A DNA stretch of 64,000 nucleotides, taken from positions 1 to 64,000 of the forward strand of contig ML769573.1 of assembly GCA_009733575.1 (NCBI GenBank), read 5' to 3'. Source of the DNA: Gymnopus androsaceus JB14. Lineage: Eukaryota; Basidiomycota; Agaricomycetes; Agaricales; Omphalotaceae. The position numbers and the translations under genes are program-made. Below, in pieces: positions 13,201 to 24,531 of this stretch; the first letter of the stretch is position 1, and each line of letters begins with the position of its first letter. The notes under the pieces were generated by a model. The model was given only the letters and a program-made list of their open reading frames with translations. It did not search any database and was not told the origin of the DNA.

Positions 13201-14637
13201 CATTCTTACTAGACCTGGACATCCTATCAAACGACATATCGAATTTGAGCTTCCCGAAGGTTCGACCTACCGTGCGGGTGACTACCTGACAATGTAATTC
13301 GTTTTTCTTCACCTGGTGTCTCTTCGTGCTTACCTCTGTTTCAGTTTGCCTCAGAACCCTCCTCGAGATGTTCGTAGGGTACTTGCCCGCTTTGGATTAT
13401 CGAACGAGCAAACTGTAAGTAAACCTTTTAATTGGAAGATGGGCGATAATATTGAGGGTTCGGTATAGGTGACGATTTCTTCCGTGGCTCCGACATTCTT
13501 ACCAGTGGACAAGCCCGTTTCACTTGCCGAAATACTCAGCGGTTATGTTGAACTTTCACAACCGGCAACTACCCAGGATCTTCGTATTCTAATAGAGGCA
13601 ACAACCAGTGGTACCGTCCGAGCTGAATTAACTAAACTCAAGGATTCCTATCAAGATACCGTTCTATTGCGCCGACTAAGCGTTTTGGATCTCCTCGAGA
13701 AATATCCCAAGGACCTCAATCTTGACCTTTCAACTTACCTCCGCATGCTTCCGCCCATGCGAATTCGGCAATATTCGATCTCTTCCTCTCCCCTCTGGAA
13801 CGCTCAGCACGTCACTCTCACTGTGAGCGTACTCGAAGCAGAAGCGTTGTCCGGGGAAGGAAATGTTTTCCTCGGTGTTGCTTCCAACTATCTCTCGGAG
13901 CTAGTCCCTGGCGATCGGGTACAGATGTCCGTTCGTGCTTCCGCTGCAGCTTTCCATCCTCCGGAAGACCCTAGTATTCCCTTGGTTGCTTATTGTGCGG
14001 GCTCTGGACTAGCCCCAATCAGAGGGTTCATCCAGGTTAGTTTTATAGATTACTCCATGGAGTTGTCACTGACTGCTTTCGTCTTCAGGAGCGAGCCTTG
14101 CAAAAGATGTCCGGTCGGGAAGTCGGAAGATCCTTCTATTTTTCGGCTTGTCGTGATCCCGAGGCCGATTTCCTTTATTGTGGTGATGATCTGGCGGAAT
14201 GGACGAAGCATTGGTGTTGTGGATGTTCGGCCAGCGTTCTCGAGGTCTCCAGATAAGTCGAAAGGATGCAAGTACATCCAAGAGTAAGTGTCTTTTGGCC
14301 GATCGACCTACATTTTTGCTCATTGATATGGCTTTTTTCAGTCGTCTATGGGTTGATAAGGAGGATGTCGCGAATGCCTTCCACAGTAAAGCACAAGTGC
14401 GTTTACCCCAAGTTCTGTATATTTTGACACCACTCATTTTTAATTTAATCGATCTAGTTTTTCGTCTGCGGCTCAAACAAAGTTGCAAAGGCAGTCAAAA
14501 TCCAATGCGCAGAGATCTTGCGATCCTTCCGTCCTGGTTTGGATCAAGTCACAGCAGTTACAGAACTGGAAACATTGTTGAAAGGGCGTTTTACAACTGG
14601 ATGTTTTCGATTGAATTCAGCAAGACTAAAGCTGTGA
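10202..14637 (+). CDS. Self-sufficient cytochrome P450-reductase fusion (CYP505 type), with frame breaks
   Basis: Fused P450 heme domain and CPR-like diflavin reductase, the P450BM3/P450foxy arrangement that usually hydroxylates fatty acids in-chain using NADPH. The start at 10202 gives MTTQIPQPPRLPFIGN. The I-helix is AGHETSSG (codons split over introns near 11484-11563), ExxR is MRETLRLAP, and the heme loop is FGFGIRGCIGRPFAW (12190-12235). The linker leads to an FMN domain starting IYLFYGSNTGSSEAF, then FAD/NADPH domains with RQYSISSSP, YCAGSGLAPIRGF and FFVCGSNKVAKAV. There are more than 15 short introns. Frame problems: the exon junction near 11033-11085 does not close by one base; one base is in excess near 14206-14212 before GVVDVRPAFSR; and near 14598-14602 an extra G makes the C-terminus read GRFTTGCF instead of a family-like end, moving the stop from 14614 to 14637. 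Either a recent pseudogene or assembly indels. Confidence 0.85.
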
Positions 14638-15345
14638 ATACTTATGTACTTACTCTCCTTACCCTTTTGGTCGATGTTAAAGCTGTAAATACTGGAGATA
14701 TACTTCGATTTTGCTTTCATTTGTTCGGACCTTGTGCTAGATCCTGACTTGATAAGCAAGTATTCAAGTGTGCCATAGCTGCTTCATGGGCACATGGTGT
14801 AGTTGGTTATCACATCCGCTTAGCATCCATCATCAAGGTTTCGCTTGTTGTGCGGGGGGTGCTGGGTTCAATTCCCAGTGTGTCCATACGCTTTTGACCC
14901 CTTTGTTTATTTCATTTTTTCCCTAAGTTCCAATATGTAGTCCTATATACTTACATGATCTCTCATCATGTTGACCAGGTGCCCTAATTGGTATCTGGCA
15001 GCATCATCGTGTAAGTGGACTGTGTTATACTGTACACTACATAGGCTCAAGCAAGATGCAACAAGAACCACATGAATTGATTCTATAGACAGTGGAAGCA
15101 AACAAGACATTCAAAGTATATAGTACTGTTACATGTCCCCTGTATGAGCTACTTATAATATAATACCCACATGCAGGCAGGACTGCCATTGATATTATTG
15201 GATTCAGACTGACAAGCCTAACTGCATTGTCCATCAGAGTTATTTGTTCCGATGAAGGAACGTACCACGCATGTAGCACCGTGTAATGTATCTTGTTTTG
15301 TCCCAGAGGATGCTATCTGTTATAAGCACAGCACCTAAGAAGCAT
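14458..15345 (+). repeat. Tandem duplication, unit 1 (CYP505 3' end plus tRNA-Ala)
   Basis: This unit runs from the last CYP505 exon through a tRNA-Ala gene to the motif AAGCACAGCACCTAAG. The same order of landmarks recurs at 15381-17104: CTCAAACAAAGTTGCAAAGG, AAAGCTGTAAAT, tRNA-Ala, a GACAGT-AGAAGCAAA stretch, GTCCCAGAG and GCACAGCACCTAAG. It is a direct tandem duplication at moderate divergence. Confidence 0.8.
14788..14886 (+). tRNA. tRNA-Ala(AGC), intron-containing, copy 1
   Basis: The acceptor arm GGGCACA pairs with TGTGTCC (one G-T pair), with discriminator A at 14886. The D arm is TGGTGTAGTTGGTTATCACA, the anticodon stem TCCGC/GCGGG, and the anticodon AGC is at 14822-14824 after TT. 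The T arm is CTGGG-TTCAATT-CCCAG. An intron of about 25 nt (14826-14850) sits one base after the anticodon, the canonical nuclear position. It lies 150 bp downstream of the CYP505 stop on the same strand. Confidence 0.9.
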
Positions 15346-15380
15346 AACATACTTACTCATTCTTTATTTAACAATCTAAT

Positions 15381-15550
15381 TTTTTTTGTCTGCAGCTCAA
15401 ACAAAGTTGCAAAGGCAGTCACAAACCAATGCACAGAGATCTTGAAATCCTTCTATCCTGGTTTGGACCAAATCACAGCAGTTGAAATGGCGTTTTACAA
15501 TGGAATCTGGATGCTTGCTTACCCTTTTGGTTGATGTCAAAGCTGTAAAT
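15381..15550 (+). pseudogene. Relic of CYP505 3' end in duplication unit 2
   Basis: Degenerate copy of the last CYP505 exon: TGCAGCTCAAACAAAGTTGC at 15391 matches the exon encoding CGSNKVAKAV, followed by a recognisable LDQ-TAV region and the GGCGTTTTACAA stretch. The flanking AAAGCTGTAAAT match shows it came with the tRNA duplication. No open frame is retained. Confidence 0.75.
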
Positions 15551-16375
15551 TGTTATATCCATGCATTCCGGTGCCTCCAAAGTCCACCAATTACCCTTAA
15601 ATTACCGCCGAGCTTCCGGCGCCTATTTCTGAGGCTTACCGAGCCTATATCTCGGTAATAATCTCGGAAACCTCGGCCATACCTCGGCTGGAACCCAGTT
15701 GCAAGTCATTGACTTGTTTGGACTTCATTACGGTTCCTTTCCTCGCTTTCCAGTCTCGCTTCCGTGTCCGCCGGAGCCGAGCCGTTCCCTTCTGTTCCGA
15801 GCCTCAGTAACCCTCGGAAACCCTCGGAACAGTCTCGGATATATCCCCAGTACCTTCGGACGCCTTTCCCATGCTTTTGTTTTATGGTACTTATTGTTTT
15901 ATTGCCTTTTATGTTCTTTTGTCTTTCGCTACTGAATTACTTTATTGTTTTTACTTACCGAGTACCCGGTCCGGCTCCCGGGAATCTATTTCTTATTGTT
16001 AAACACTTTCCCCATTTATCCAGACTTAGTAGTATTTAAGTAGTTAAACTTGTACTGTAACTTTAGCTCCAAAATCGACTTAGTCTAGCTGGTCTCACTT
16101 TCCGAGTCTTGCCTTTGTCTTTCCGACATTTCTGGTTACTAAGCCAACACAGCCACGTGATCTCGGCAAAACCTCGGCTCCGCCTTTGGTTCCGCCGCCT
16201 TGACTTAGCTTAGGCCTTTCCCATTGTTTTCCTCTTGGGACACCTTATGGTGTGTCAAGGGTGTTGCCAATAGCTTCACCAAGTCCCATATCTCACGAGG
16301 TCCAGCCTGGGCCCTTTCCGGACTATTTCCATCTGATACCTCGGCCGCTCTGCTCCGGGTCGCATGGACTTAACA
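15551..16375. mobile_element. Solo LTR of an LTR retrotransposon
   Basis: The 825-bp sequence starts TGTTATATCCATGC and ends GCATGGACTTAACA (TG...CA with inverted ends), with a perfect 5-bp target duplication TAAAT at 15546-15550 and 16376-16380. The parallel position in unit 1 (about 14684-14692, GCTGTAAATACTGG) is the empty site. There is no gag or pol and no second LTR, so it is the product of LTR-LTR recombination. The interior is rich in CCTCGG/TCTCGG motifs. Superfamily (Gypsy or Copia) cannot be told from the LTR. Confidence 0.88.
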
Positions 16376-16551
16376 TAAATACTAAAGATATACTTCCATT
16401 TTGCTTCCATTTCAATTTGTTCTTTTTGAAATGTATCTGAAAGAAATGCCTTGTATTAGGCACACAAAGTTACATTTGCAGTAGATTTGTATCCAATAGT
16501 CTTCCGCTGTATATAATCCAGTCTTGAAAGATGATGTAGTGTACTGCGTAT

Positions 16552-16654
16552 GGGCACATGGTGTAGTTGGTTATCACATCCGCTTAGCATTTCTAGCTTC
16601 GTGTGTTGTGTTATGTTGTGCGGGGGGTGCTGGGTTCAATTCCCAGTGTGTCCA
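16552..16654 (+). tRNA. tRNA-Ala(AGC), intron-containing, copy 2
   Basis: The mature part is identical to the gene at 14788, with anticodon AGC at 16586-16588, but the intron is about 29 nt (16590-16618) and unrelated in sequence to that of copy 1. Acceptor, D and T arms all pair. It lies about 460 bp upstream of the SPT7 start region. Confidence 0.9.
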
Positions 16655-17114
16655 CTGCAATTCATTATGAGTATTGCTTTGTTTGTATTTCTGTTTTTCC
16701 AATTTCTACTATGTACTGGTAATACCCCGTCAACGAAGTGCACTCATTGGTATCTAACGGCAGCTAGCTAGGACCCTGAACTCGCATCGTTGTGAGGCAG
16801 GTTGTTGTACTGTATAGGATACGCTCAAGCGAGATGCAAGTCCACCAAGGACCAAATGGAGTATGCAGACAGTAGAAGCAAAACAAAACATTCAAAAGTA
16901 GTACGTGAAGATGTAGTTATCGAGTAGTCCCCTGTCCGAGTTATTGATAATGATATACGTGCAGGCAAGACTCGTTAATTTGATATTTATTGGTTCCAGA
17001 TCGACAACGTTGTTCGTCGTATTTGTTTGTTCCGGATGAACCAGATCTTCCATCTTCTTGTTTCGTCCCAGAGAACGCTATTTGATGTAAGCACAGCACC
17101 TAAGCATGTACGCT

Positions 17115-20100
17115 ATGAATGATGAACAACGAAACAAGTGCCTTGAGCGATCTATTCTTCAAGGTCTTGAGATCGATTCCAGTTCTCTTGCAAGCTTCCA
17201 GAACGAGAGAAAGAGATAGTCTCATAGGAGATGGTCCAAGCTTCAAGCCGAGTTGGACGACAGAAAGAAGATTTCGACGCACAGACAGACCAAGATTGAT
17301 GGATACGTGTCGGGAAAATCGTATGGACGTTGTCTAGACGTAGAAAGAGGTAAGTGTCAGTACTAGTGTAAGTTGGTGAAAGTTATATAAGTAGACGCAC
17401 AGATTAATGTAGACAATTTCCTCTGAAAATAATGAGCCAACGTCGACAGAATTGCAGCAACAATAGACAAGGAGAACAAAGGGCCGGGGAAGAATGGGGG
17501 ATTTTCTGCATGCGCGCCAATTGCTGTTGCTTAAGTACACACCATCAAAAGATTCAAACTCCGACTATACCTCAATTTCAGCAAACGTCGATGCTTGCGA
17601 GCTCAGGATGAATGTACGTCGTTGATTTCTTCTATTTATCTCTTCATTTCTCATTAGAATTGCTACAGAATCTCCTAAGGACCTTGTCCGAAAGCAGCAA
17701 AGTCAAAACTCTGCCAGATGTCGGCGTCGACCTGAAATTATTGCTGAGTACGGTTAAGGATGGTCGTGGAGTGCGTATCGTTCGGATTTCCGCTAGAATC
17801 ACTGATTAATATCTGCTTTTGTAGCGGAGAGATGATACTTCTCTATCTGCCGCCTTCTATGAATCTCTTGAAGGCGTTTTGGCCGACCTCAAAACGGTTA
17901 CTTTGGTAAGTTAAAGCCGAGGTATCATTATGGACTTGTTTGAACTGGCGCGTAGGATAACCATGATGCGGAAGCCTTCCTCAAGCCAGTACTCAAGGCC
18001 GAGGTTCCGGATTACCATGAGTGTGAGTGCACCGGGACAATAGCTCGAATGATGCAATGAACTGCTTCCAGTTATCTCCAACCCCATGGACTTTCAAACA
18101 ATGAGCAAGAAGCTCAAAAACAAGCAGTACAAATCCAAGAAGGAGTTTAAGGATGATTTGGATCTTATTTGGAGCAATTGTGCTACTTATAATTCTACAC
18201 CGGTGTGTCTACTTGATACATCTATCCGTTCATCTCACTTACTATGCCAATTCGGTTAAGGGTCACCATCTCCCCAAAGCAGCTGCACGCCTGAAAGCAA
18301 AAGCCGAACGACTATTAGCGAATGTAACAGACAGGAAAGAACGTGCCGATCCTCATATCCCGATAGAATTGGTCTCTTCATCCTCTGCCCATCCAAAGAT
18401 TAACGGTATCAGTATCAATGGACGAGCACATACGCGTTCTCCGTCCATCCCAACAGCGAGAGCTCTTCCTATCGCCGTTAAATCTTCCTCTTCCCGCTCC
18501 AATTCCGCTTCCGTAGGCAAAGCCTTCAAGGTCTCCCGACGCAATATGGCGTTCGAAGATTCCCCGGCGTTAATACGAACACCGGAGGGTATGGCCAAGT
18601 TTCGGGAGTTGGAGAGACGTGAAGGGTCATCCTCAGTAGTCACTCCGTTAGTGGAACCCGAACTCGCAGGTGGCGACTACGACAGTGAATCATCGAGTGC
18701 TGGGGATAAACGAAAAGCCAATGGGATCAGCCACGACCCCAGAATGACTAAACGTGCACGGTTTCCTTCTACATCCACCCCAATACCGACAACATCCGCA
18801 GAAGACGACCAATGGTGGAACGTCGTCCAGTCCGATGATTTTTTACCCAACGGGCTACCCGAATTGGCGTTTTCTTCGTCATTAGCACCCTCACATAAAC
18901 CACATCCATTCCTTCATCCCCATACCCAACAAGGTGTCCCTCCGATAACCAACTCGATACCCCAAACCGCCAGAAAGAAGAAGCGCCTGAAGAACCATAC
19001 CAAGCCGGGGCAAATTCACGTCAAGCCCAAGGCCCTTCTCACCCTCATGAATAAAAACATACGCACCATCAAGCGTATACGACATACGCATGTAAAGTTT
19101 GCGGCGTTGGGATTGGGTTCTTCGTCTGGTGCTGCTGCAGGGGGTGTTGGGGGTTTGGGGAACGACGATGAACCGCCAGAGTCGGTGTTCAATCCACCTC
19201 CTAGTGCTGCTGTTGGTGGTGGTAGTGTTCTGGGAGCAGGAGATCCGATGGACGTGGATGATGCTGATCTTGATGATAGGGTTGATGAGACGCCTTGGGA
19301 GGTGCCAAGGGTGGGGAGAGTACGCGTAGCGGCAGGGGCTGTCAGCGCAAAGGGCAAAGGCAAAGCAGGAGGAGAAGGAGGAGTCAAAGGTCGAAAACTA
19401 AGCGGAATCGAGCTCGGTAGCAAGAATGCGGATGATTGTATTAGGTGGATGAATGGGAAGGTACTGGAGCATGCTGGGTTTCAAGGTGTGTTTATATTTC
19501 GTTTTGTTGGGTTTTTCTCGGGTCTTTGGTGGTTTTGTGGTTATGCGCTATTGATGGGCGTTGGATGGATGTTGGATGTTGATTGGATCTGGACGTTGTT
19601 GGTTGTTTTGGGTTTTGGTTCTTATACGTCGATGGACCCTTTTTTGTGCTTCCTCGTGTTGTGTTGCATATCAACACGTTTTTGCTGTTCGTTTCGTTTT
19701 GTTGGTAATGGCGGCCGATTTTATCTCATCGTGTCGTCCTTTCTTAATTTACCTCACCTTGTCTTTTCCCCTATCCATATCCATCTGGACTAACGCTGAA
19801 TGCTTTTACAGGTACATCACGCGCAGCACTGGATGTTCTGTCAGGCGTTGCGTCAGGATATCTTCTCAATGTCGGCCGGACGATCAAGTTTTTGTGTGAT
19901 AAGTTTGGAGGAAGGATGAGTCCGGAAGTGAGTGTTTTCTTCCGTCTATCGTTCGTTGGTTCGGAATCGGCGTCTTTCGAAAGAGTTTCCTTGGCTCCCT
20001 TCACAAACTAATAATGGCTACTTTTTTCTTCCAGGAAATAATCCTCCACACCCTCTTCGAAAGCGGTATCTCCGGAGTCCAAGATCTAGAACGGTACCTT

Positions 20101-21787
20101 GCGGATGATGTGGAGAGGTATGGATCGAGGTTGGGTGATATTGAAAAGAAGTTGGTTGGTGCTTATAGGGAAGTTGTGAGTATTTTCCTTAACGCGTATG
20201 CCATCAATCGTTTATTGATACGTATATCTTTTCTTACAGACTTCTGTCGAAGCATTGGAGGATGAAGGTCTATTCGATGAAGAGGAAGAGGACGAGACAG
20301 GCGCTTTGGCACTGTATGTATTTTTTCTTCTTCTGACTGGTTGTGTTTGGCTGACGGGTATTTGTGTAGTGGTGACTTTGCCGACACCCTCGGCGTAGAT
20401 TACCTTGGTCTCCGCGAACTCGGTATCGCTGATGAATTTGGCATGTCGAGTTTGACGATTCCAAAGAGGCTGTTGAAAGGGAAGAAAAGGAGAGAGGCTC
20501 TGCCTGTGTATGTCTATCCTGCCATATCCACGCTCTACTCAAGTCTAACCTCGTTTTTTGTCTAGTGCCAAACCAAACACACCTCCGCCTCCATTCCCAC
20601 CTCCATCTCCATTTATACCACTCACATCTGGGGAAATACCGAATCAGATTGGACTGTTGCAAAAGTTTTATCAGGAGAGGGTGCAGGCTGTTATGCCGCC
20701 GCCTTCTTCTATACCCTCAGCGATTCCTTCTCTCGCGGGGCCCTCTATCGGCGTTGGAAACCCGTATCCGACGATTCCTTCTCTTCCCAGACCGATGCTT
20801 GGGTTACCTGGACCGTCATTATCCCAGGCATCGACGACTTCGACCGTCGGCGATCTGCCTTTACCTCCCTCTTCTCAACTACCCGCGTCGTCCTCCCAAA
20901 CACTTTCATCTTTAACCTCCTCTGCTTCCGTCCCAGGCCCAGTTCCTACTCCCGAACTCGACCCACACACCACGATCCCAGACGATCCTACCCCCTCGCA
21001 TCCCGCGCAACTCAAGATGGGTCCAATTGGACAAATCGCAGTCGTCAAGACTGGGTCTGGGTCTGGCGCTGGGGCAGGAGGGTATGGTGCTGGTAAGGGT
21101 GGGAATAAAGGTAAAGGCAAGGGACCTGGAAAGGGGAATGGGAAAAAGGATAAGGACAAGGATAAAGATAAGGATAAGGACAAAGACAAAGACAAAGATA
21201 GCGGTAGGACGCCTACGACGCCTCCTTCTGCACAACCATATTCTCCGGCAACTTTGAGCAGTGCCGGCGGTGCGGGTGCGGGGATGGGTATGAGTATGAT
21301 GAACGGTATCGTTAAATCTGAACCTGGAATGACAACGATAACGGCAGGGACAAACTTTGTGGTGTCTCCCAATGGTACAGGAGGTGGGTACCCAATGACG
21401 ATGCCTATGACGATGACGATGCCCATGTCAATGTCCATGCCCGTGTCAATGACTATGCCAATGACCATGTCCATGCCGGGCAGTAACAATCCATACCTTC
21501 AACCGCAATCCCAGTTTCAGCCCCAGGCTCAACCCCAATTCAGCCTCCCTGCGACTCCGACTCCGAATCCAGCTCCCAACGGGAACGCAAAGAAAAACGG
21601 TGCGGGTACTGTGAGGAAGAATTCAAAGGCGCAGAGGATGCAGTTGGCGGAAGCGCAAGCACAGGCACATGCGAATGCGAATGCTCAGAATCAGCAAAAT
21701 CAGCAGAACCAGCAGAATCAGGGTGGGAATGGTCAAGGAGGAGGAGATTCACGTCCGTTTCCTCCTGTGGTTGCTGCAAGTGCTTGA
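17115..21787 (+). CDS. SPT7: SPT7-like SAGA subunit with bromodomain and histone fold
   Basis: Structural subunit of the SAGA transcription coactivator, nuclear. The bromodomain (exons 17960-18270) reads [16 protein letters not shown] / [18 protein letters not shown] / [20 protein letters not shown], with the acetyl-lysine-binding Asn in YNST, followed by [20 protein letters not shown] typical of Spt7. The middle is a long basic, Ser/Pro-rich region. The histone fold lies at about 19400-20110: HAGFQ / [19 protein letters not shown] / [17 protein letters not shown]. Then come an acidic stretch [25 protein letters not shown] and the C-terminal tail, where Lys-Asp (21148-21200) and Met-rich (21395-21480) repeats occur. 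The stop is at 21785. The 5' end is uncertain: the frame from the ATG at 17115 looks coding ([12 protein letters not shown]) but meets TAG at 17217, so a missed intron or a later start is likely. Confidence 0.88.
21148..21202 (+). repeat. Lys-Asp hexanucleotide repeat inside SPT7
   Basis: Repeated GATAAG/GACAAA units encode an alternating Lys-Asp run of about nine pairs, preceded by a Gly/Lys-rich stretch. The alternating charge array is probably disordered and prone to length change. Confidence 0.85.
21395..21482 (+). repeat. Met-Thr/Ser-Pro repeat inside SPT7
   Basis: Imperfect six-base units ATGACG/ATGTCC/ATGCCN encode a Met-rich pattern ([12 protein letters not shown] variants). This is a coding minisatellite in the C-terminal tail; function unknown. 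Confidence 0.8.
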
Positions 21788-22255
21788 CTTGCAGTGCGCC
21801 GTGCGATTGGGCCAGTTGGGTTTGTATTCTCTTTGCATCGTTATGATTGCATATTGCACTTGCTCTCCTCGGGTTCAGTGGCAGTTATATAGTTTTATTA
21901 TCGCATGCTCATCCGTTTTCCCCACTGAACTTGTTCTTCTTACTACTTATTTTTTTTACCGAGTTGCTAGTTAGTATATTTTATTGTATTTTGCATGTTG
22001 CATCATTTCATTCTTCCTCGTTTGTTTCGTTTTGCGAATTTTTTTTGCTCATCTGGATATTTAGCATTTTGTACAGTATCATAATCATAAGTAAGTCGGT
22101 AGGATAAGTAATGAATACTTAGAACAGCTTTCAAATCGAATGTGGCGGAGAGGCGGGGCGGGTTTCGCGCACTGCCATGTGTTCAGAATCGACTGAATCA
22201 GAACTGATCAAAGCAATCGCATCTTTCTTTCTCTCTTTCGCCACCACCTTTGAAA
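21788..22255. other. Intergenic between SPT7 and the penta-EF-hand gene
   Basis: No gene recognised; T-rich. It holds the SPT7 3' region and, just before 22256, a CTTTCTTTCTCTCTTTC pyrimidine tract that probably belongs to the next promoter. Confidence 0.5.
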
Positions 22256-23632
<1,377 letters not shown>

Positions 23633-24531
23633 GTCGATCGAGGGTCAGTGGGGAAGAAAGGTGAAGTAGGAACTTGGGAACTAGTCGAATAAATACGCGT
23701 TGTGTGGTGTATGATATTGTAAATAGCGTTTATGTCTAGGTATTATATCTATTCTCTTTTCTTTCTCTGAGCGGGTGATGCTTTACTTACCTGTAGCAAC
23801 GATTGCTCTTTTCGTCATTCAAGGACCATAACAAAATTCGTCATTAGATATTGCTTCATTGTATAACCTTTTCATAGTTTATCCTCGTATCTCAGCACAG
23901 ACGCGAAAACGCCAGACTTGGAGAGCCCAAAGGCTCGCTCAGAGTTACAGCCCAAACCTTCCCAATTCTGCTTCTATACACTCTGCCTCTAGGCGAGGGA
24001 TCGTTTTCAGCAGTCCTACGTATGCACGACAACATTGAATGCAATGAAAGAGTAGCGTTCCAATATCCACTTTGGGTTTCTCTGGGTGTGTGCATTTGGT
24101 CCTAAGTATTCTGCCATTTTTTACCGTCCGGTGTCAGTGTCTTAAGTTAGCATAGAGAATAGCAGGATGCTTTATTAGCTCACAACTCCCGACGCCTTGT
24201 AGGCTTGCATTCTATGTCTGTATACGGACTGTTCAGTTAGATCGGTACTTACTGTACAAGCTTCTATATAATTTAAGTTGTTCAAGGCCGGGTCCTCACT
24301 GTCCATTCGCAAGAGTTGGTCGGCGCCATGATGATAATGGGAACAGAAAAGTGGGCCCCTGTTTTGACTTTACTTGGTCGATAATAGATGATTTACCATT
24401 TACCATTTTCAGTCTTCGAGCCTCCGCAAAAATATACGAGTAGAAAACGATTTGAATTCGAGCCAGCGTGCACGAACTCGAACAATGAAAACATCACACC
24501 GAACCCGAATCGTACAGTATCAGCATTCATT
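23633..24531. other. Intergenic; 3' flank shared by the P450 copies
   Basis: No gene seen. The part from about 24400 (CATTTTCAGTCTTCGAGCCT and the following 120 bp) recurs beside the P450 copies near 43640, 47680, 47840 and 54300, so the duplicated segment includes this flank. Confidence 0.55.

Larger units (their letters stand above)
15381..17104 (+). repeat. Tandem duplication, unit 2
   Basis: Second copy of the unit at 14458-15345, lengthened by the solo LTR at 15551-16375. It ends ten bases before the first candidate start codon of SPT7, so the duplication lies directly in the SPT7 upstream region. Confidence 0.75.

Noticed and set aside
18153..18265. Membrane-protein start [12 protein letters not shown] as an N-terminus
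   Set aside because: It is bromodomain exon and intron sequence read out of frame; the coding frame there gives [15 protein letters not shown].
20875..21489. 204-codon minus ORF
   Set aside because: Antisense shadow of the SPT7 repeat-rich tail; its composition (poly Leu-Ser, Ile-Gly-Ile) mirrors the coding repeats.
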